64,000 nucleotides of DNA from Vreelandella arcis (GCF_900103865.1 NZ_FNII01000013.1:50951-114950), one strand, 5' to 3'. Positions 53,401-62,995 are shown, numbered from the stretch's first letter. Numbers and translations: made by a program. The notes: a model not told the origin generated them from the sequence alone.

Positions 53401-54221
53401 GATCATATGGCGCAGTTCTTTCACCCACCCAATGCAGCGCTCAATGATATTTCTTTCTCGATATTTGGGCTTATCAAAGCCGCGTGGCAGTCCAGGGCGC
53501 GACTTACGCTGCATGTTACGGCTTGCAATGATGGGCTTTATCCCGCGTCTATCACAGTAACGGCGAAGAAAATCACTGTCGTAGCCCTTATCGCCCACGA
53601 GAAACCGGCAGCGTTTTCGAAGACGCCTTGAGAAACCGGGCAAACGTATACATTCCAGAGTGGAAATGAAGCGCTGTGTATCCGAATGCTGTCCGGGTGA
53701 TAGCGTAAATGCCAAAGGCCAGCCGTTTCGATCACAGACCATATGAATTTTGGTCGTTTAGCCGCCTCGGCTACGTTCCAATGCATGATCTATGGATTCT
53801 TGCTGGCCCCCTTTTTGCCGCCTCCCAAGGCGGCGCGTGTGGCACGAATTGATGTTGAGTCGATCACCCATGTATCTAGATCCATCAAACCGTCTTCTCG
53901 CAATCGTAGCTGCAAGCGCGCTAAAACCGTTTTAAAAGTGCCATCATCGCGCCATTGCCGGAATCGGTCATAAACCGTTTCCCAAGAGCCATAGCGGTCG
54001 GGTAAATCCCGCCATTTTGCCCCAGAACAAAGAATCCAAAAAATGCCGTTTAACATTTGGCGATCATCACGACGGGGACGGCCAGTCGTTTTCGCTGGAG
54101 ATACCACTAGATCTTTGATGAGCTCCCAGCCCTGGTCAGAGATTTCGTAACGTCATGCCATACATTACCTATGCAACTGCTGCATAGAAAACATTAGCAA
54201 ATTCAGGTTTTCAGACAAAGC

Positions 54222-55177
54222 TTAGGAGAGCAATCCGAAATAGGTCATCAGCCCTATCACCATACTGAACGTCACAAACGACGTCAGAATGGCGGCCATC
54301 AAGGCGCCTGCGGCAATGTCTGCCATACCGTAACGCTGGCCCAACAGCGGATAGATACTCGCCATGGGAGCAGCGGCAAAGAGTATCGCGCCTACTAGCA
54401 GTAGTGGATCTGACTTGGGCATAATTAAAAAAGCCAGCACGATCGCCAGCGGATGGAGAATGAGTTTACCCACCACGATTTGGCTAACATCCATAACTAC
54501 GCCGCGCACATGAAGGCCGTAGAGCGTTCCCCCTATGGCAAAGAGTGCCGCGGGCCCTGCCGCGTTCGCCACCATATCAATCGCCTTGGTCACTGGGCCC
54601 GGCAAGCTAACCCCCGATATGGCGATCACGACACCGATGAAAATGGCCATCAAGACAGGATTTTTTATCAGCTGGCTAGCCGTTTGCTTAAGAGTACTAG
54701 AAAGCCCACTGCCCGACTGTCGCCCCACCTCCGCCAGTATCAATGCGGCGGGTATGATCAGCAGATTCTCAACAATCATACTTAAGGTCAGAAAGGTGAC
54801 CGCCGGCGGCCCTATCACCATTGCCGCTACCGGATAGCCGGTGAAGGCGCTATTGGAAGCCGACATCCCCAGGGCAAACATCGCCCCGGTTTGCAGGTTA
54901 TTTTTCTTGATGAAAATGGCTAGCCACAAGGCCAAGAAGAAGATAATCACCGAGCCCAATCCATAGGCCAATAAATAATCTACGTTAAACACCTCTTCGA
55001 GCGGATTTTGCGTCAGGGCACGAATCACCAGAGCAGGTAGCGCAAAGTACATCACGAAATTGCCGACCCCCTGCATCTGCGCCCGGCTGATGATCCTCAC
55101 GCGCATAGCCACATAGCCACATAGCCCATACCGATAACTAAAAAGATCGGTGTGGTAATGGCTAATATTTCAAGCAT
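54222..55177 (-). pseudogene. AEC (auxin efflux carrier) family transporter, frameshifted by an 8-bp tandem repeat
   Basis: From ATG 55177 the protein starts MLEILAITTPIFLVIGMGYVAM and then shifts frame after about 22 codons, ending soon at a TGA. The rest of a normal AEC carrier (MRVRIISRAQMQGVGNFVMY onward, about 10 membrane segments, to YFGLLS at 54222) is intact in another frame. The cause is an extra copy of an 8-bp unit at 55105-55126. Removing one unit gives a normal 315-aa protein. The stop codon TAA lies inside the 4-bp target repeat of the IS5 copy. An in-frame ATG at 55112 could give a shortened protein. It follows the Ldh-family gene in the same direction. Confidence 0.85.
55105..55126. 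repeat. 2.75 tandem copies of ATAGCCAC inside the AEC gene
   Basis: ATAGCCAC at 55105-55112 and 55113-55120, then ATAGCC at 55121-55126. The unit length (8) is not a multiple of three, so adding or losing one copy switches the downstream frame. The coding sequence needs 1.75 copies. Confidence 0.9.
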
Positions 55178-55213
55178 GGTTGTCCCCTCTCACCAACGAT
55201 GCCTCATGTTTTT

Positions 55214-56239
55214 TTATCGCTGTGATTGAGTTACCAGCGCGTTAAGCTCGTCATAAAGTGCTTTGGGGAAAGTAATGCCATTAACCCGGCTTCGTGCTCT
55301 TGCCTCAAAGCGTCGCTGGGAAGGCAAGCGCGCACCTTGGCCTAGAATATTTTCGAAAAGGACTTCAGCGTGGTTGAGATGGCTCTCAGCGTCCTTGCCT
55401 AAAAACGCCTCTGGCGACATCGCGATAATCAGCTCGCCATGAAACGGCTTGCCGGTTTTCTCTGCATTCGCTGCCTGGGTTTCATGACCGAACAGGTCGC
55501 CAATCAGTGGGCCCGCCAGCAGTTCCACCATGGTGGAAAGCGCTGAGCCTTTATAACTGCCAAACGGCAACATAGCGCCAGCGAGAGCTGCCACTGGGTC
55601 AGTGGTCGAATTCCCCTCACTATCCATCGCCCACCCTTCGGGGATCGATTTACCCGCACGCCGATGTAGCTCTATCTCGCCGCGGGCGACCACGCTGGTG
55701 GCAAAGTCAAACGTATAGGGTGTGCCATCAGGGCGTGGCCACGAAAAAGCGATGGGATTGGTGCCCAAGAGGGGCGAAGTACCGCCTGCCGGGGCCACAA
55801 AGGCGTGGCTCGGCGTCATCGCTAACGCCACCAGCCTCTCTGCTGAAAGCGCTTCAACCTCGGGCCACAAGGCTGAGAAGTGGAAACTGTTATTAATGGC
55901 AAGCGCCGCTATCCCACTGCGTTTCGCTTTCTCGATCAGATGGGGCTTACCCATTTCAAACGATAGCAGTGAGCAGCCCTTATTGGCGTTAACGTTGACG
56001 ACGCTCGCTGCCTGATCAGTGATAGTCGGCTCGGCTTGGGTATCCACGCCGCCATTTAAGGCGGTTTGGACACAGCCAATCAGCCGGTATAAGCCGTGGG
56101 AATGGCACTCATCACACTGGGCCGCCATGACGCTGCGCGTAATCGCGTCAGCATGGTTCTGGCTAAAGCCGTTATGGGTGAGCACCTTGTTACTCAGCGC
56201 TTCGGCTTCTTCTAGAGAAATCGTAATATCATCACTCAT
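55214..56239 (-). CDS. Ldh family (malate/L-lactate dehydrogenase-type) NAD(P)-dependent oxidoreductase
   Basis: 341 aa of the Ldh_2 family (malate, ureidoglycolate, sulfolactate and delta-1-piperideine-2-carboxylate reductases). Blocks: DECHSHGLYRLIGCV (about 39-53; catalytic His), INNSFHFSALWPEVE (about 117-131), LLGTNPIAFSWP (about 158-169) and MLPFGSYKGSALSTMVE near 230. Substrate not decidable; the FHFSALWPE segment resembles the piperideine/pyrroline-2-carboxylate reductase subgroup. It is separated from the uronate operon by a terminator and followed after 36 bp by the AEC carrier gene. Confidence 0.82.
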   Translation of the reverse strand: MSDDITISLEEAEALSNKVLTHNGFSQNHADAITRSVMAAQCDECHSHGLYRLIGCVQTALNGGVDTQAEPTITDQAASVVNVNANKGCSLLSFEMGKPHLIEKAKRSGIAALAINNSFHFSALWPEVEALSAERLVALAMTPSHAFVAPAGGTSPLLGTNPIAFSWPRPDGTPYTFDFATSVVARGEIELHRRAGKSIPEGWAMDSEGNSTTDPVAALAGAMLPFGSYKGSALSTMVELLAGPLIGDLFGHETQAANAEKTGKPFHGELIIAMSPEAFLGKDAESHLNHAEVLFENILGQGARLPSQRRFEARARSRVNGITFPKALYDELNALVTQSQR

Positions 56240-56289
56240 AGCATTATTTAACCAACTGTTATTTATTAATTTTATTTTAAATAAGCATT

Positions 56290-56319
56290 AAAAAAAGCAG
56301 GCAATGACTGCCTGCTTTT
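56290..56319 (-). terminator. Rho-independent terminator of the uronate operon
   Basis: On the minus strand AAAGCAGGCA(G)-TCAT-TGCCTGCTTTTTTT: stem plus seven T, 26 bp past the stop of the aldehyde dehydrogenase gene and before the Ldh gene. Confidence 0.88.
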
Positions 56320-56344
56320 GAACTGCAATAGGGCCAGTTATCTT

Positions 56345-57919
56345 TTACAGTTCGCGTTTGCCGTCGACTAACCGCGACACCTTCAGCGGGTTACCCTCTT
56401 TTAGCGCATCGGGCAACAGGCCTTCAGGCAGAGCCTGGTAACAAACCGGCCGTAGGAAGCGGTGAATGGCCGCCGAGCCAACGGAAGTCGTGCGCGAATC
56501 AGACGTTGCTGGGAACGGCCCGCCGTGCACCATGGCATGGCATACCTCAACACCGGTGGGCCAGCCATTGGCGAGAATACGTCCTGCTTTGCGCTCAAGC
56601 GTCGGCAGTAATGCTTTAGCAGCATCCAAGTCAGCGTCGTCCATATGCAATGTTGCGGTGAGCTGGCCCTCTAGCTGCTCAGCCACGCGTTTTACTTCCG
56701 CCGCATCTGCGCACTCGACAATCAGCGAGCTGGCGCCGAACACTTCCGCTTGCAGTGCTTTTGATGCGAGGAAGTCACTCGCTGAGGCGGCAAACAGGCC
56801 GGTCTGGCATTGATAGTCGCCGCCGGTTTGGCCACGTGCGATTTCACGCACCTTGGTGGCACCGCTTAGGCTTGCGACGCCACCTTGATAAGCACTGTGG
56901 ATACCCGGCGTTAGCATGGTCTGCGCGCCGCTAGCTTCCACTGCGCCTTTTGCAGCTTCTGTGAAAGCGTCAAGCTCAGGGCCTTTCACCGCGATGACAA
57001 GACCTGGGTTGGTGCAGAACTGGCCCGCGCCCATATTGAGCGAACCGACGAAGGCTTCGCCCAGCTCTTTACCGCGCGCCTTGAGCGCCGCCGGTAATAT
57101 GAAAACGGGGTTAATGCTGCTCATCTCGGCGTAGACCGGGATCGGCTGCGGGCGTGCCTGGGCGGTTTTCATCAGCGCCATGCCGCCACTGCGTGAGCCA
57201 GTGAAACCAACTGCCTGGATGCGCGGATCATCGACCAGCGCCTGGCCGATTTCGTTACCGGCACCAAACAGCAGTGAGAAAACGCCTTCCGGCAAGTGGC
57301 AAGCTTTCACGGCTTTTTGAATCGCCTGACCGACCAACTCAGAGGTGCCTGGGTGCGCAGAGTGGCCTTTCACCACCACCGGGCAGCCAGCCGCTAAGGC
57401 TGATGCGGTATCGCCACCCGCCACTGAGAACGCCAGCGGAAAGTTGCTGGCACCGAACACCGCTACGGGGCCTAGCGCAATATGGCGTTGGCGCAGATCG
57501 GCGCGGGGCATCGGCTGGCGATCCGGCATGGCCGGGTCAATGCGTACATCTAACCACTCACCGGCACGCACAACAGAGGCGAATAGCCGCAGTTGCCCGC
57601 AGGTTCTGCCCCGCTCGCCCTCGATGCGCGCCTGGGGCAGCCCGGTTTCGGCCATGGCACGCTCAACCAGCTCGCTGCCGATCGCTTCAATTTCGCTGGC
57701 GATAGTTTCAAGAAACGTAGCGCGCTCTTCGAGCGACGTTTCGCGGTAGGTGGCATACGCCGTTTCAGCCAGCTCAGTGGCCTGCTCAACGTGGGCTCGA
57801 CTGCCACCGACGTAGATGGGGTCTAGCTTTTCGCCGGTAGCGGGGTTAACGGCTTGGATATTGGCTTGAGTACCGGTCACTGTTTGCTGACCGATCAGCA
57901 TTTCGCCTCGAATCGTCAT
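56345..57919 (-). CDS. Alpha-ketoglutaric semialdehyde dehydrogenase (2,5-dioxovalerate dehydrogenase)
   Basis: 524 aa, the usual length for this ALDH subgroup (type III KGSADH). It oxidises 2,5-dioxopentanoate to 2-oxoglutarate, the last step of the oxidative uronate/aldarate pathway. Landmarks: [16 protein letters not shown] near 25, [20 protein letters not shown] near 160, [23 protein letters not shown] and [12 protein letters not shown] (catalytic Cys, about 295). The start ATG 57919 has GAGGAG upstream; the longer open frame is not used. It is the last gene of the operon. Confidence 0.9.
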   Translation of the reverse strand: MTIRGEMLIGQQTVTGTQANIQAVNPATGEKLDPIYVGGSRAHVEQATELAETAYATYRETSLEERATFLETIASEIEAIGSELVERAMAETGLPQARIEGERGRTCGQLRLFASVVRAGEWLDVRIDPAMPDRQPMPRADLRQRHIALGPVAVFGASNFPLAFSVAGGDTASALAAGCPVVVKGHSAHPGTSELVGQAIQKAVKACHLPEGVFSLLFGAGNEIGQALVDDPRIQAVGFTGSRSGGMALMKTAQARPQPIPVYAEMSSINPVFILPAALKARGKELGEAFVGSLNMGAGQFCTNPGLVIAVKGPELDAFTEAAKGAVEASGAQTMLTPGIHSAYQGGVASLSGATKVREIARGQTGGDYQCQTGLFAASASDFLASKALQAEVFGASSLIVECADAAEVKRVAEQLEGQLTATLHMDDADLDAAKALLPTLERKAGRILANGWPTGVEVCHAMVHGGPFPATSDSRTTSVGSAAIHRFLRPVCYQALPEGLLPDALKEGNPLKVSRLVDGKREL

Positions 57920-57947
57920 ACATCGCTCCTCATATAGGTCAGTGATA

Positions 57948-58703
57948 TCACTGGTCGCGATACTGGGCATAGGTGTTGCGCGCCCGGTTAAGGTGCTGAA
58001 ACATCGTTTCGCGGGCGGCTTGCGCATCGCGGGAAAGAATAGCCTCGAGAATATAGGTGTGCTCTTCCTGAACTCGCTCTAAGTACCGCTCTGAGGAGAT
58101 CGGGTTAATATCAGTACTCAGCAGTTTGGCGCGGGGGATCACGCTTTGACTCCACTGCTTATAAAAAGATTGAAAGAAAGGGTTTTTGGTCGCGGTGGCA
58201 ATCGCAAAGTGGAACAGGTAATCCTCTTCACGAGCTTGGGTTTTGGCGACAAACGCATTACTGAAGGCAAGGTGCTGAGTCTCTAGCCGCTGACGATCTT
58301 CATCATCATGGCGTAAGGCAGCTAATTCAGCTGCCGCAGGCTCTAAGGTTAACCGAAGCTCCAGCAGGTGTAAGATATCTTCCACCGTGGTGGGGTTAAT
58401 GCGCTCAGCAGGCCGGGCCTCTACCGTAGAAGAGCGTAGTACCGAAGTACCGACACCACGGCGGGTCTCCACCAGCCCCAGAGATTTAAGATGGGTAATC
58501 GCCTCACGGATCACCGTTCGACTCACCCCAAAAGAGTCACACAGGCTGTTCTCGGTGGGCAGTTTCTCCCCCACCCCCACCTTGCCCTGGGTGATCAACG
58601 CTTCCAATTGGTCGGCCACATGCACGGACAAGCTTCCCTGCTGCGTCACTTTACTTACTTGAAGCGGTTTTAGGGCAGATGCCGTTGCGCTGTTTTTGGC
58701 CAT
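57948..58703 (-). CDS. GntR family regulator (FCD domain) of the uronate operon
   Basis: 251 aa. Winged helix at about 25-95 ([42 protein letters not shown]) and an FCD ligand domain (about 110-240) with [14 protein letters not shown]. Located between udh and the semialdehyde dehydrogenase gene on the same strand. A palindrome 26 bp upstream of its start is a likely operator. Ligand probably a uronate, aldarate or ketodeoxyaldarate (inference from context). Confidence 0.87.
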   Translation of the reverse strand: MAKNSATASALKPLQVSKVTQQGSLSVHVADQLEALITQGKVGVGEKLPTENSLCDSFGVSRTVIREAITHLKSLGLVETRRGVGTSVLRSSTVEARPAERINPTTVEDILHLLELRLTLEPAAAELAALRHDDEDRQRLETQHLAFSNAFVAKTQAREEDYLFHFAIATATKNPFFQSFYKQWSQSVIPRAKLLSTDINPISSERYLERVQEEHTYILEAILSRDAQAARETMFQHLNRARNTYAQYRDQ

Positions 58704-58729
58704 GAAAGCAATCCTTTTTTAATGTCTAA

Positions 58730-58749
58730 GTTGTATTATATCGTACAAC
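58730..58749. promoter_or_regulatory. Candidate GntR (FCD) operator
   Basis: GTTGTA-TTATATCG-TACAAC: perfect 6-bp arms separated by 8 bp, in the 65-bp gap between udh and gntR, upstream of the gntR start. TTGT...ACAA arms fit FCD-GntR operators. Confidence 0.55.
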
Positions 58750-58768
58750 CTAGCGCTTTTGAGTACCA

Positions 58769-59569
58769 TTAAACGTCGTCAGGGTGGCCTATTTTTGTGA
58801 ACTTGCCGCCCTGATAGCGTACGGCTAAATCATTGCCATCAATGCCCCGATCCTGCTGTTCGGTCTCTTCCCGCCATGGCTCAGAGCTGTCTTGCGGGCG
58901 CCAGCCCAAGAAACCGGCATGGGAGTTGTCCCACCATTTTTCCGCATTATCAGACGCGCCGTAGATCACCGTATAGCCTAAACGTGGTGTTACAAAGGCA
59001 CGCTGTAACAGGCTGACAAAATCCGCCAGACTCAACCAGGTGGCCATCATGCGGGTATCGGCAGGCTTATCGAAGCAGGAGCCAATTCTAACGCTGAGCG
59101 TCTCAACGCCAAATTTGTCGTGATAAAAGCTAGCCAGGTTTTCACCAAAGCACTTTGACACGCCATACAGCGAGTCCGGCTTTTGCACTACCTGAGAGTC
59201 TATCCGTTGATGACGCTCATAAAAGCCGATGGTGTGGTTGGAACTGGCAAACACAATGCGTGGTTTACCCTGTTTCCGGGCCGCCTCATAAAGATGGTAA
59301 GTCCCCATGATATTGGCCTGCAAAATGGCCTCCCAGGGGCTCTCGACCGACATACCGCCCAAATGAACGATACCGTCGCAATCGCGCACCAGATCAGCGA
59401 CGGCCTGCATATCGCTAAGATCGGCCTGAACCAGCTCTTCTCCTTCACCCGCCGTGCCTAAATCAGCAATATCAGAAAGCCGAACATGTTTGGCGAGTTT
59501 GGATAAATGAGGCCGCAGGCTTTTGCCCAAACCACCTGCAGCGCCGGTAACGAGAATACGGTTTAACAT
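58769..59569 (-). CDS. udh: Uronate dehydrogenase
   Basis: 266 aa, extended SDR. Oxidises D-galacturonate or D-glucuronate with NAD to the aldaro-lactone. ILVTGAAGGLGKSLRPHL at the N-terminus binds NAD. GGMSVESPWEAILQANIMG, IVFASSNHTIGFYERHQ and LYGVSKCFGENLASFYHD (YxxxK) are the Udh signature blocks, with RIGSCFDKPADTRMMATWLS and WWDNSH further on. ATG 59569 follows AAGGAG at 5 bp; a GTG two codons earlier is possible. It supplies the lactone used by the next two gene products. Confidence 0.92.
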   Translation of the reverse strand: MLNRILVTGAAGGLGKSLRPHLSKLAKHVRLSDIADLGTAGEGEELVQADLSDMQAVADLVRDCDGIVHLGGMSVESPWEAILQANIMGTYHLYEAARKQGKPRIVFASSNHTIGFYERHQRIDSQVVQKPDSLYGVSKCFGENLASFYHDKFGVETLSVRIGSCFDKPADTRMMATWLSLADFVSLLQRAFVTPRLGYTVIYGASDNAEKWWDNSHAGFLGWRPQDSSEPWREETEQQDRGIDGNDLAVRYQGGKFTKIGHPDDV

Positions 59570-59672
59570 ACTCACTCCTTCCTATTTTATAAAAGCTGTG
59601 CTTTTTAAAGCCACGTTGGCAACCGTCACGCTGTGAAAACGAACATAACAAGCTGTTTTGAAAACCATCGAT

Positions 59673-60533
59673 TTAAAAGCCATAGAGCTTAGCGGGGTTA
59701 TCCACCAGAATCTTTTGACGGGTGTTTTCGTCCGCCCAATGCAGCAACACATCAAGCTGCTCGGCATCGTCGGGGTACTGCTCACGTGGGACGCCGACAT
59801 GGGGCCAGTTCGTTCCCCAGATAACCCGCTCGGGGGCGTGTTGGATAAGCCGCTTGGCAATGGGCCCCACATCGGTATACTCCGGCCCGCCGCTTAGGCT
59901 GGCTTCATAGCCCGCGCAGATTTTTATCCACGCATTACCACGATCCAGCAAGCTCAGCATTTGATCAACGCGGGCATCATCGGCAGCCACGGGAGGCATA
60001 AACTTGCCAATATGATCAATGATATAGTCGGTTTTGATCGCTTTTAGCGTGGCCATGTAGTCGTCTAACTCACGGCCATTAAACTGCACCATTAAGTGCC
60101 AACCAAACGCACGTATACGTTCCTCAACCTCAGCGAGCTTATCAATGCCCACGGCGCCGCCGGGTAGCTGCATAATCCTGGCCCCACGCGCGCCTTGGGT
60201 GTGCATCGCTTCGATTTCTGATTCAGACGTATCCGGCGCCACTACCACAATCGCCCGGGCGTGCTCTTGGCCGATTTCTGCCACGCCTTGTAAAATCGCA
60301 CGGTTATCAAACTGGTAGGCATTCGGCTGAGTCACCACCACGCGCTCTAGCGAGAGCCACTTTTGAAGGGCTTGGTAATCGGCGACCGTTGCCAGTTCAG
60401 GAATTTTAGGGCCGCCTGGCTGCGTTTCATAGCCAGGTAGGTATAGGTGAACATGGCAATCGGTTGCCCCTGCCGGCGCTTTTAAGCGTGGCGGCGAACC
60501 GGTTAGCGGGCGTGTGTTAGCGGGGATAGACAC
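59673..60533 (-). CDS. Amidohydrolase-family D-galactarolactone isomerase (probable)
   Basis: 286 aa TIM-barrel hydrolase fold. GATDCHVHLYLPGYE has the HxH metal/active-site motif (about 24-28), LMVQFNGRELDDY and IIDHIGKFMPP (about 165-180) follow, and ERVIWGTNWPHVGVP near 234 carries the late Asp/Asn region. Close in context and length to the Agrobacterium galactarolactone isomerase, which is encoded next to gci. 2-pyrone-4,6-dicarboxylate lactonase is a related alternative, but the neighbours favour aldarolactone isomerisation. It starts 2 bp after gci ends. Confidence 0.82.
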   Translation of the reverse strand: MSIPANTRPLTGSPPRLKAPAGATDCHVHLYLPGYETQPGGPKIPELATVADYQALQKWLSLERVVVTQPNAYQFDNRAILQGVAEIGQEHARAIVVVAPDTSESEIEAMHTQGARGARIMQLPGGAVGIDKLAEVEERIRAFGWHLMVQFNGRELDDYMATLKAIKTDYIIDHIGKFMPPVAADDARVDQMLSLLDRGNAWIKICAGYEASLSGGPEYTDVGPIAKRLIQHAPERVIWGTNWPHVGVPREQYPDDAEQLDVLLHWADENTRQKILVDNPAKLYGF

Positions 60534-60535
60534 CG

Positions 60536-61672
60536 TTATTTCTCCCTGAGTGCGTAGGTGGATAGCGCATCGCGGTTAATTTCAATACCCAACCCTGGGC
60601 CATCGGGAATCGTCATCACGCCTTTGTGATGCTCCAGAGGTGTTTGCACGATAGCCTGACGGAAAGGATTTTCGGTACGATCAAACTCCATAATCGGCTC
60701 AATCGGCTTGCGACGTGGCGGGTTGGGCGGTAAAGCAGCCATAAACTGCAGGCTTGCCGCCAAACATACTGCCGTACCCCATACGTGGGGTACCAAGCGC
60801 ACACCGTGCATGGCCGCCATATCAGCGACCCGACGCATTTCGCTAAAACCACCCACGCCGCAAATATCCGGTTGCACAATATCTACCACACGGCGAGCCA
60901 ACGGCTCCTGCATGGCATAACGGCCGTGCCAATTTTCACCACTGGCAACGGGAATCGGCTGACCGGCTCGAACGGCTTCGTAGGTAGAAATTTGCTCCGG
61001 CAACACAGGCTCTTCAAACCAGTCGATACCATAAGGCGATGCACGATGCCCCAGCTCAATCGCTTCCAGGTAGTCATAACCATGATTGGCATCGATCATC
61101 ATGCGCATATCCGGACCGATGGCATCGCGCACGGCGGCAATCACTGCCAGGTCTTCTTCGACGTCGAAGCCGATTTTAATCTTGACGGCGTGAAAGCCTT
61201 CGCGACGATAGCCCGCCACTTCAGCGGCAATATCGGTGACCCGATCAACCCCTGCCCGGGCGAACGAACCCGTGGCGTAAGCACGTACACTCTCGCGAAA
61301 GCGCCCGCCCAACAGCGTCGAGATCGGCACGCCAAAGTGCTTGCCTTTGATATCCCAAAGCGCAATATCAATCCCGCTCAAAGCCGTCACGGTTAACCCG
61401 CGCTGGCCTTGGTCGCGTAGCCGGTTATACAGGGTTAGCCAGATTTTCTCCGTCTGCAGCGGATCTTCACCGATTAGCGATTGCGCGTAGACCTCAACGA
61501 TCGCAGCATTAGGCTTTGCAGGTCCTAAGCACTCGCCCCAGCCGATGGTGCCATCGTCGCAGACGATTTCGACCAGACAGTGTTGGCGGCGCGAAAAGTG
61601 CATTGAGGCACTCTCAAACGCCGTATCAAGTTGGTAATCGAGGATATGGGTGTTTATAGCGACGACTTTCAT
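60536..61672 (-). CDS. gci: D-galactarolactone cycloisomerase
   Basis: 378 aa enolase-superfamily (mandelate racemase subgroup) enzyme that opens galactaro-/glucaro-lactone to 3-deoxy-2-keto-hexarate. Same length as Agrobacterium Gci and shares long blocks with it as I recall them: GWGECLGPAKPNAA, YNRLRDQGQRGL, LSGIDIALWDIKGKHFG, MMIDANHGYD (first metal ligand Asp), DWFEEPV (Glu), SGENWHGRY (Glu), IVPHVWGT-like VPHVWGTAVC (catalytic His) and NPIEPIMEF-like PIEPIMEFDRTENPFRQA. It belongs to the operon dctPQM-gci-isomerase-udh-gntR-KGSADH. Confidence 0.93.
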   Translation of the reverse strand: MKVVAINTHILDYQLDTAFESASMHFSRRQHCLVEIVCDDGTIGWGECLGPAKPNAAIVEVYAQSLIGEDPLQTEKIWLTLYNRLRDQGQRGLTVTALSGIDIALWDIKGKHFGVPISTLLGGRFRESVRAYATGSFARAGVDRVTDIAAEVAGYRREGFHAVKIKIGFDVEEDLAVIAAVRDAIGPDMRMMIDANHGYDYLEAIELGHRASPYGIDWFEEPVLPEQISTYEAVRAGQPIPVASGENWHGRYAMQEPLARRVVDIVQPDICGVGGFSEMRRVADMAAMHGVRLVPHVWGTAVCLAASLQFMAALPPNPPRRKPIEPIMEFDRTENPFRQAIVQTPLEHHKGVMTIPDGPGLGIEINRDALSTYALREK

Positions 61673-61711
61673 AATCGATCTGCCCTTTTAGCGGCTTTAC
61701 TGAAAGCGCCC

Positions 61712-62992
61712 TTATTGGAAAAAGCTGGGTAGCGTTAACGAAATAGCGGGTACGTAAGTCACCAGCATTAAGGCTGCAAACAGCGCTAAGAAGAACGGCC
61801 AAATAGTGCGCACCGCTTCCTCGATTTTAATTTTTCCGATCACGCAGCCAACAAACAGACAGGCACCTACCGGGGGCGTACATAAGCCCAGCCCCAAGTT
61901 CATCATCAGAATAATGCCAAATTGAATTGGATCCATACCGAACTGCATGGCAACCGGCAGGAAAATAGGCGTGCAGATAAGAATTAGCGCAGCCATGTCC
62001 ATAATCATGCCTAAAATCAACAGAATGATATTAAGCATAAGGAAAATAACCACGGGCTTATCGGAAATAGCCATTAGCCCAGTGGTCAGCATTTCCGGAA
62101 CATTGTAGAGCGCCAGCAGGTAGGAAAAAGCCGATGCACACCCGACCAAAATCATTACCAATGAAGTGGTTTTTACCGATTGAACGACAGCGGCTTTGAA
62201 TGAGGCCCAGGTCAATTCGCGGTAAACCAGACCAGTCACCACAATGGCGTAGATCGCACCGAAGGCACCCGACTCCGTGACGGTTAAAATACCCGAGAGC
62301 ACCCCGCCGACAATAATCACGGCGGTCATTAGGCCTGGTATAGAAGCGAAAAAGCTGATCATCAAGGCATACCAGCCAGGGAATGCTTCGCCTTTATAGC
62401 CACGTTTTACGGCTACCACATAGGCAGCAACGGCTAAGCTAAGGCACATTAAAACGCCAGGAACAATACCGGCAATAAACAACTGGGTAACGGAGATACC
62501 ACCACCCGCCGCTACCGCATACAAAATCATATTATGACTAGGGGGGATCACCACACCGGCAACCGAGGAGGTGACCGTAACGTTGACGGCATAGTCGGCA
62601 TCGTAGCCTTTCTCTTTCATTACCGGGATGAGGATAGAACCTAGCGCCGAGGTATCTGCCACGGCAGAGCCGGAGATCCCCCCAAACAGCATGGAAGAGC
62701 TAATATTCACCATGCCCAAACCACCGCGTACTTTGCCCACCATTGCCGAAGCCAAGCGCACAAGGCGGTTGGAGATGCCGCCGTGCATCATTAACTCCCC
62801 GGCAAAAATAAAGAAGGGAATAGCCAGCAATGAGAAAACGGAAACACCGGAAAGAATACGCTGGAAAGCAACAAACAGTGGCAAACCTTCATAAAGGAAG
62901 GTAACAACCGCCGCCAAGCCAACAGCAAACGCCACGGGTGTGCCGACTAAAAGCCCTAGAAAAAAGATCCCGAAAAGAATAATAAGACCCAT
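61712..62992 (-). CDS. TRAP transporter large permease DctM (uronate/aldarate operon)
   Basis: 426 aa, about 12 membrane segments: LLAIPFFIFAGELMMHGGISNRL, GMVNISSSMLFGGISGSAVAD, VVIPPSHNMILYAV and LGLCTPPVGACLFVGC. Very likely imports hexuronate or aldarate, judged from the downstream catabolic genes. It starts 3 bp after dctQ ends and is followed 39 bp later by gci. Confidence 0.9.
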   Translation of the reverse strand: MGLIILFGIFFLGLLVGTPVAFAVGLAAVVTFLYEGLPLFVAFQRILSGVSVFSLLAIPFFIFAGELMMHGGISNRLVRLASAMVGKVRGGLGMVNISSSMLFGGISGSAVADTSALGSILIPVMKEKGYDADYAVNVTVTSSVAGVVIPPSHNMILYAVAAGGGISVTQLFIAGIVPGVLMCLSLAVAAYVVAVKRGYKGEAFPGWYALMISFFASIPGLMTAVIIVGGVLSGILTVTESGAFGAIYAIVVTGLVYRELTWASFKAAVVQSVKTTSLVMILVGCASAFSYLLALYNVPEMLTTGLMAISDKPVVIFLMLNIILLILGMIMDMAALILICTPIFLPVAMQFGMDPIQFGIILMMNLGLGLCTPPVGACLFVGCVIGKIKIEEAVRTIWPFFLALFAALMLVTYVPAISLTLPSFFQ

Positions 62993-62995
62993 CGT

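Larger units (their letters stand above)
52086..54156 (-). pseudogene. IS5-family transposase, split by IS3 and frameshifted
   Basis: Minus-strand pieces: MVSPAKTTGRPRRDDRQM, CSGAKWRDLPDRYGSWETVY and the first catalytic Asp region WVIDSTSIRATRAALGGGKKG (about 53790-54107). A frame change follows, then KIHMVCDRNGWPLAFTLSPGQ, VGDKGYDSDFLR and IERCIGWVKELRHM up to 53401, where the IS3 insertion breaks it. The last codons (CTRYDNLESSFKAM) lie at 52090-52181. There is also one extra base near 54150 just after the likely ATG. Not functional. Confidence 0.85.
52090..54221 (-). mobile_element. IS5-family element (IS427-like), interrupted by an IS3 element
   Basis: Terminal inverted repeat GCTTTGTCTGAAAA (52090-52103) and TTTTCAGACAAAGC (54208-54221), flanked by a 4-bp direct repeat TTAG (52086-52089 and 54222-54225), as expected for this group. 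Without the nested IS3 copy it would be about 913 bp. It sits between convergent dctM and the AEC carrier gene, and its target repeat includes the AEC stop codon. Confidence 0.9.

Noticed and set aside
52090..54221. IS5 and the left IS3 remnant as the two ends of one composite transposon carrying the island
   Set aside because: The elements belong to different families and have unrelated ends, and each shows its own target repeats, so they did not mobilise the region as a unit.
55214..56239. Ldh-family gene as the missing step of the uronate pathway
   Set aside because: Ldh-family enzymes are reductases/dehydrogenases, while the missing step is a decarboxylating dehydratase; a terminator also separates it from the operon.
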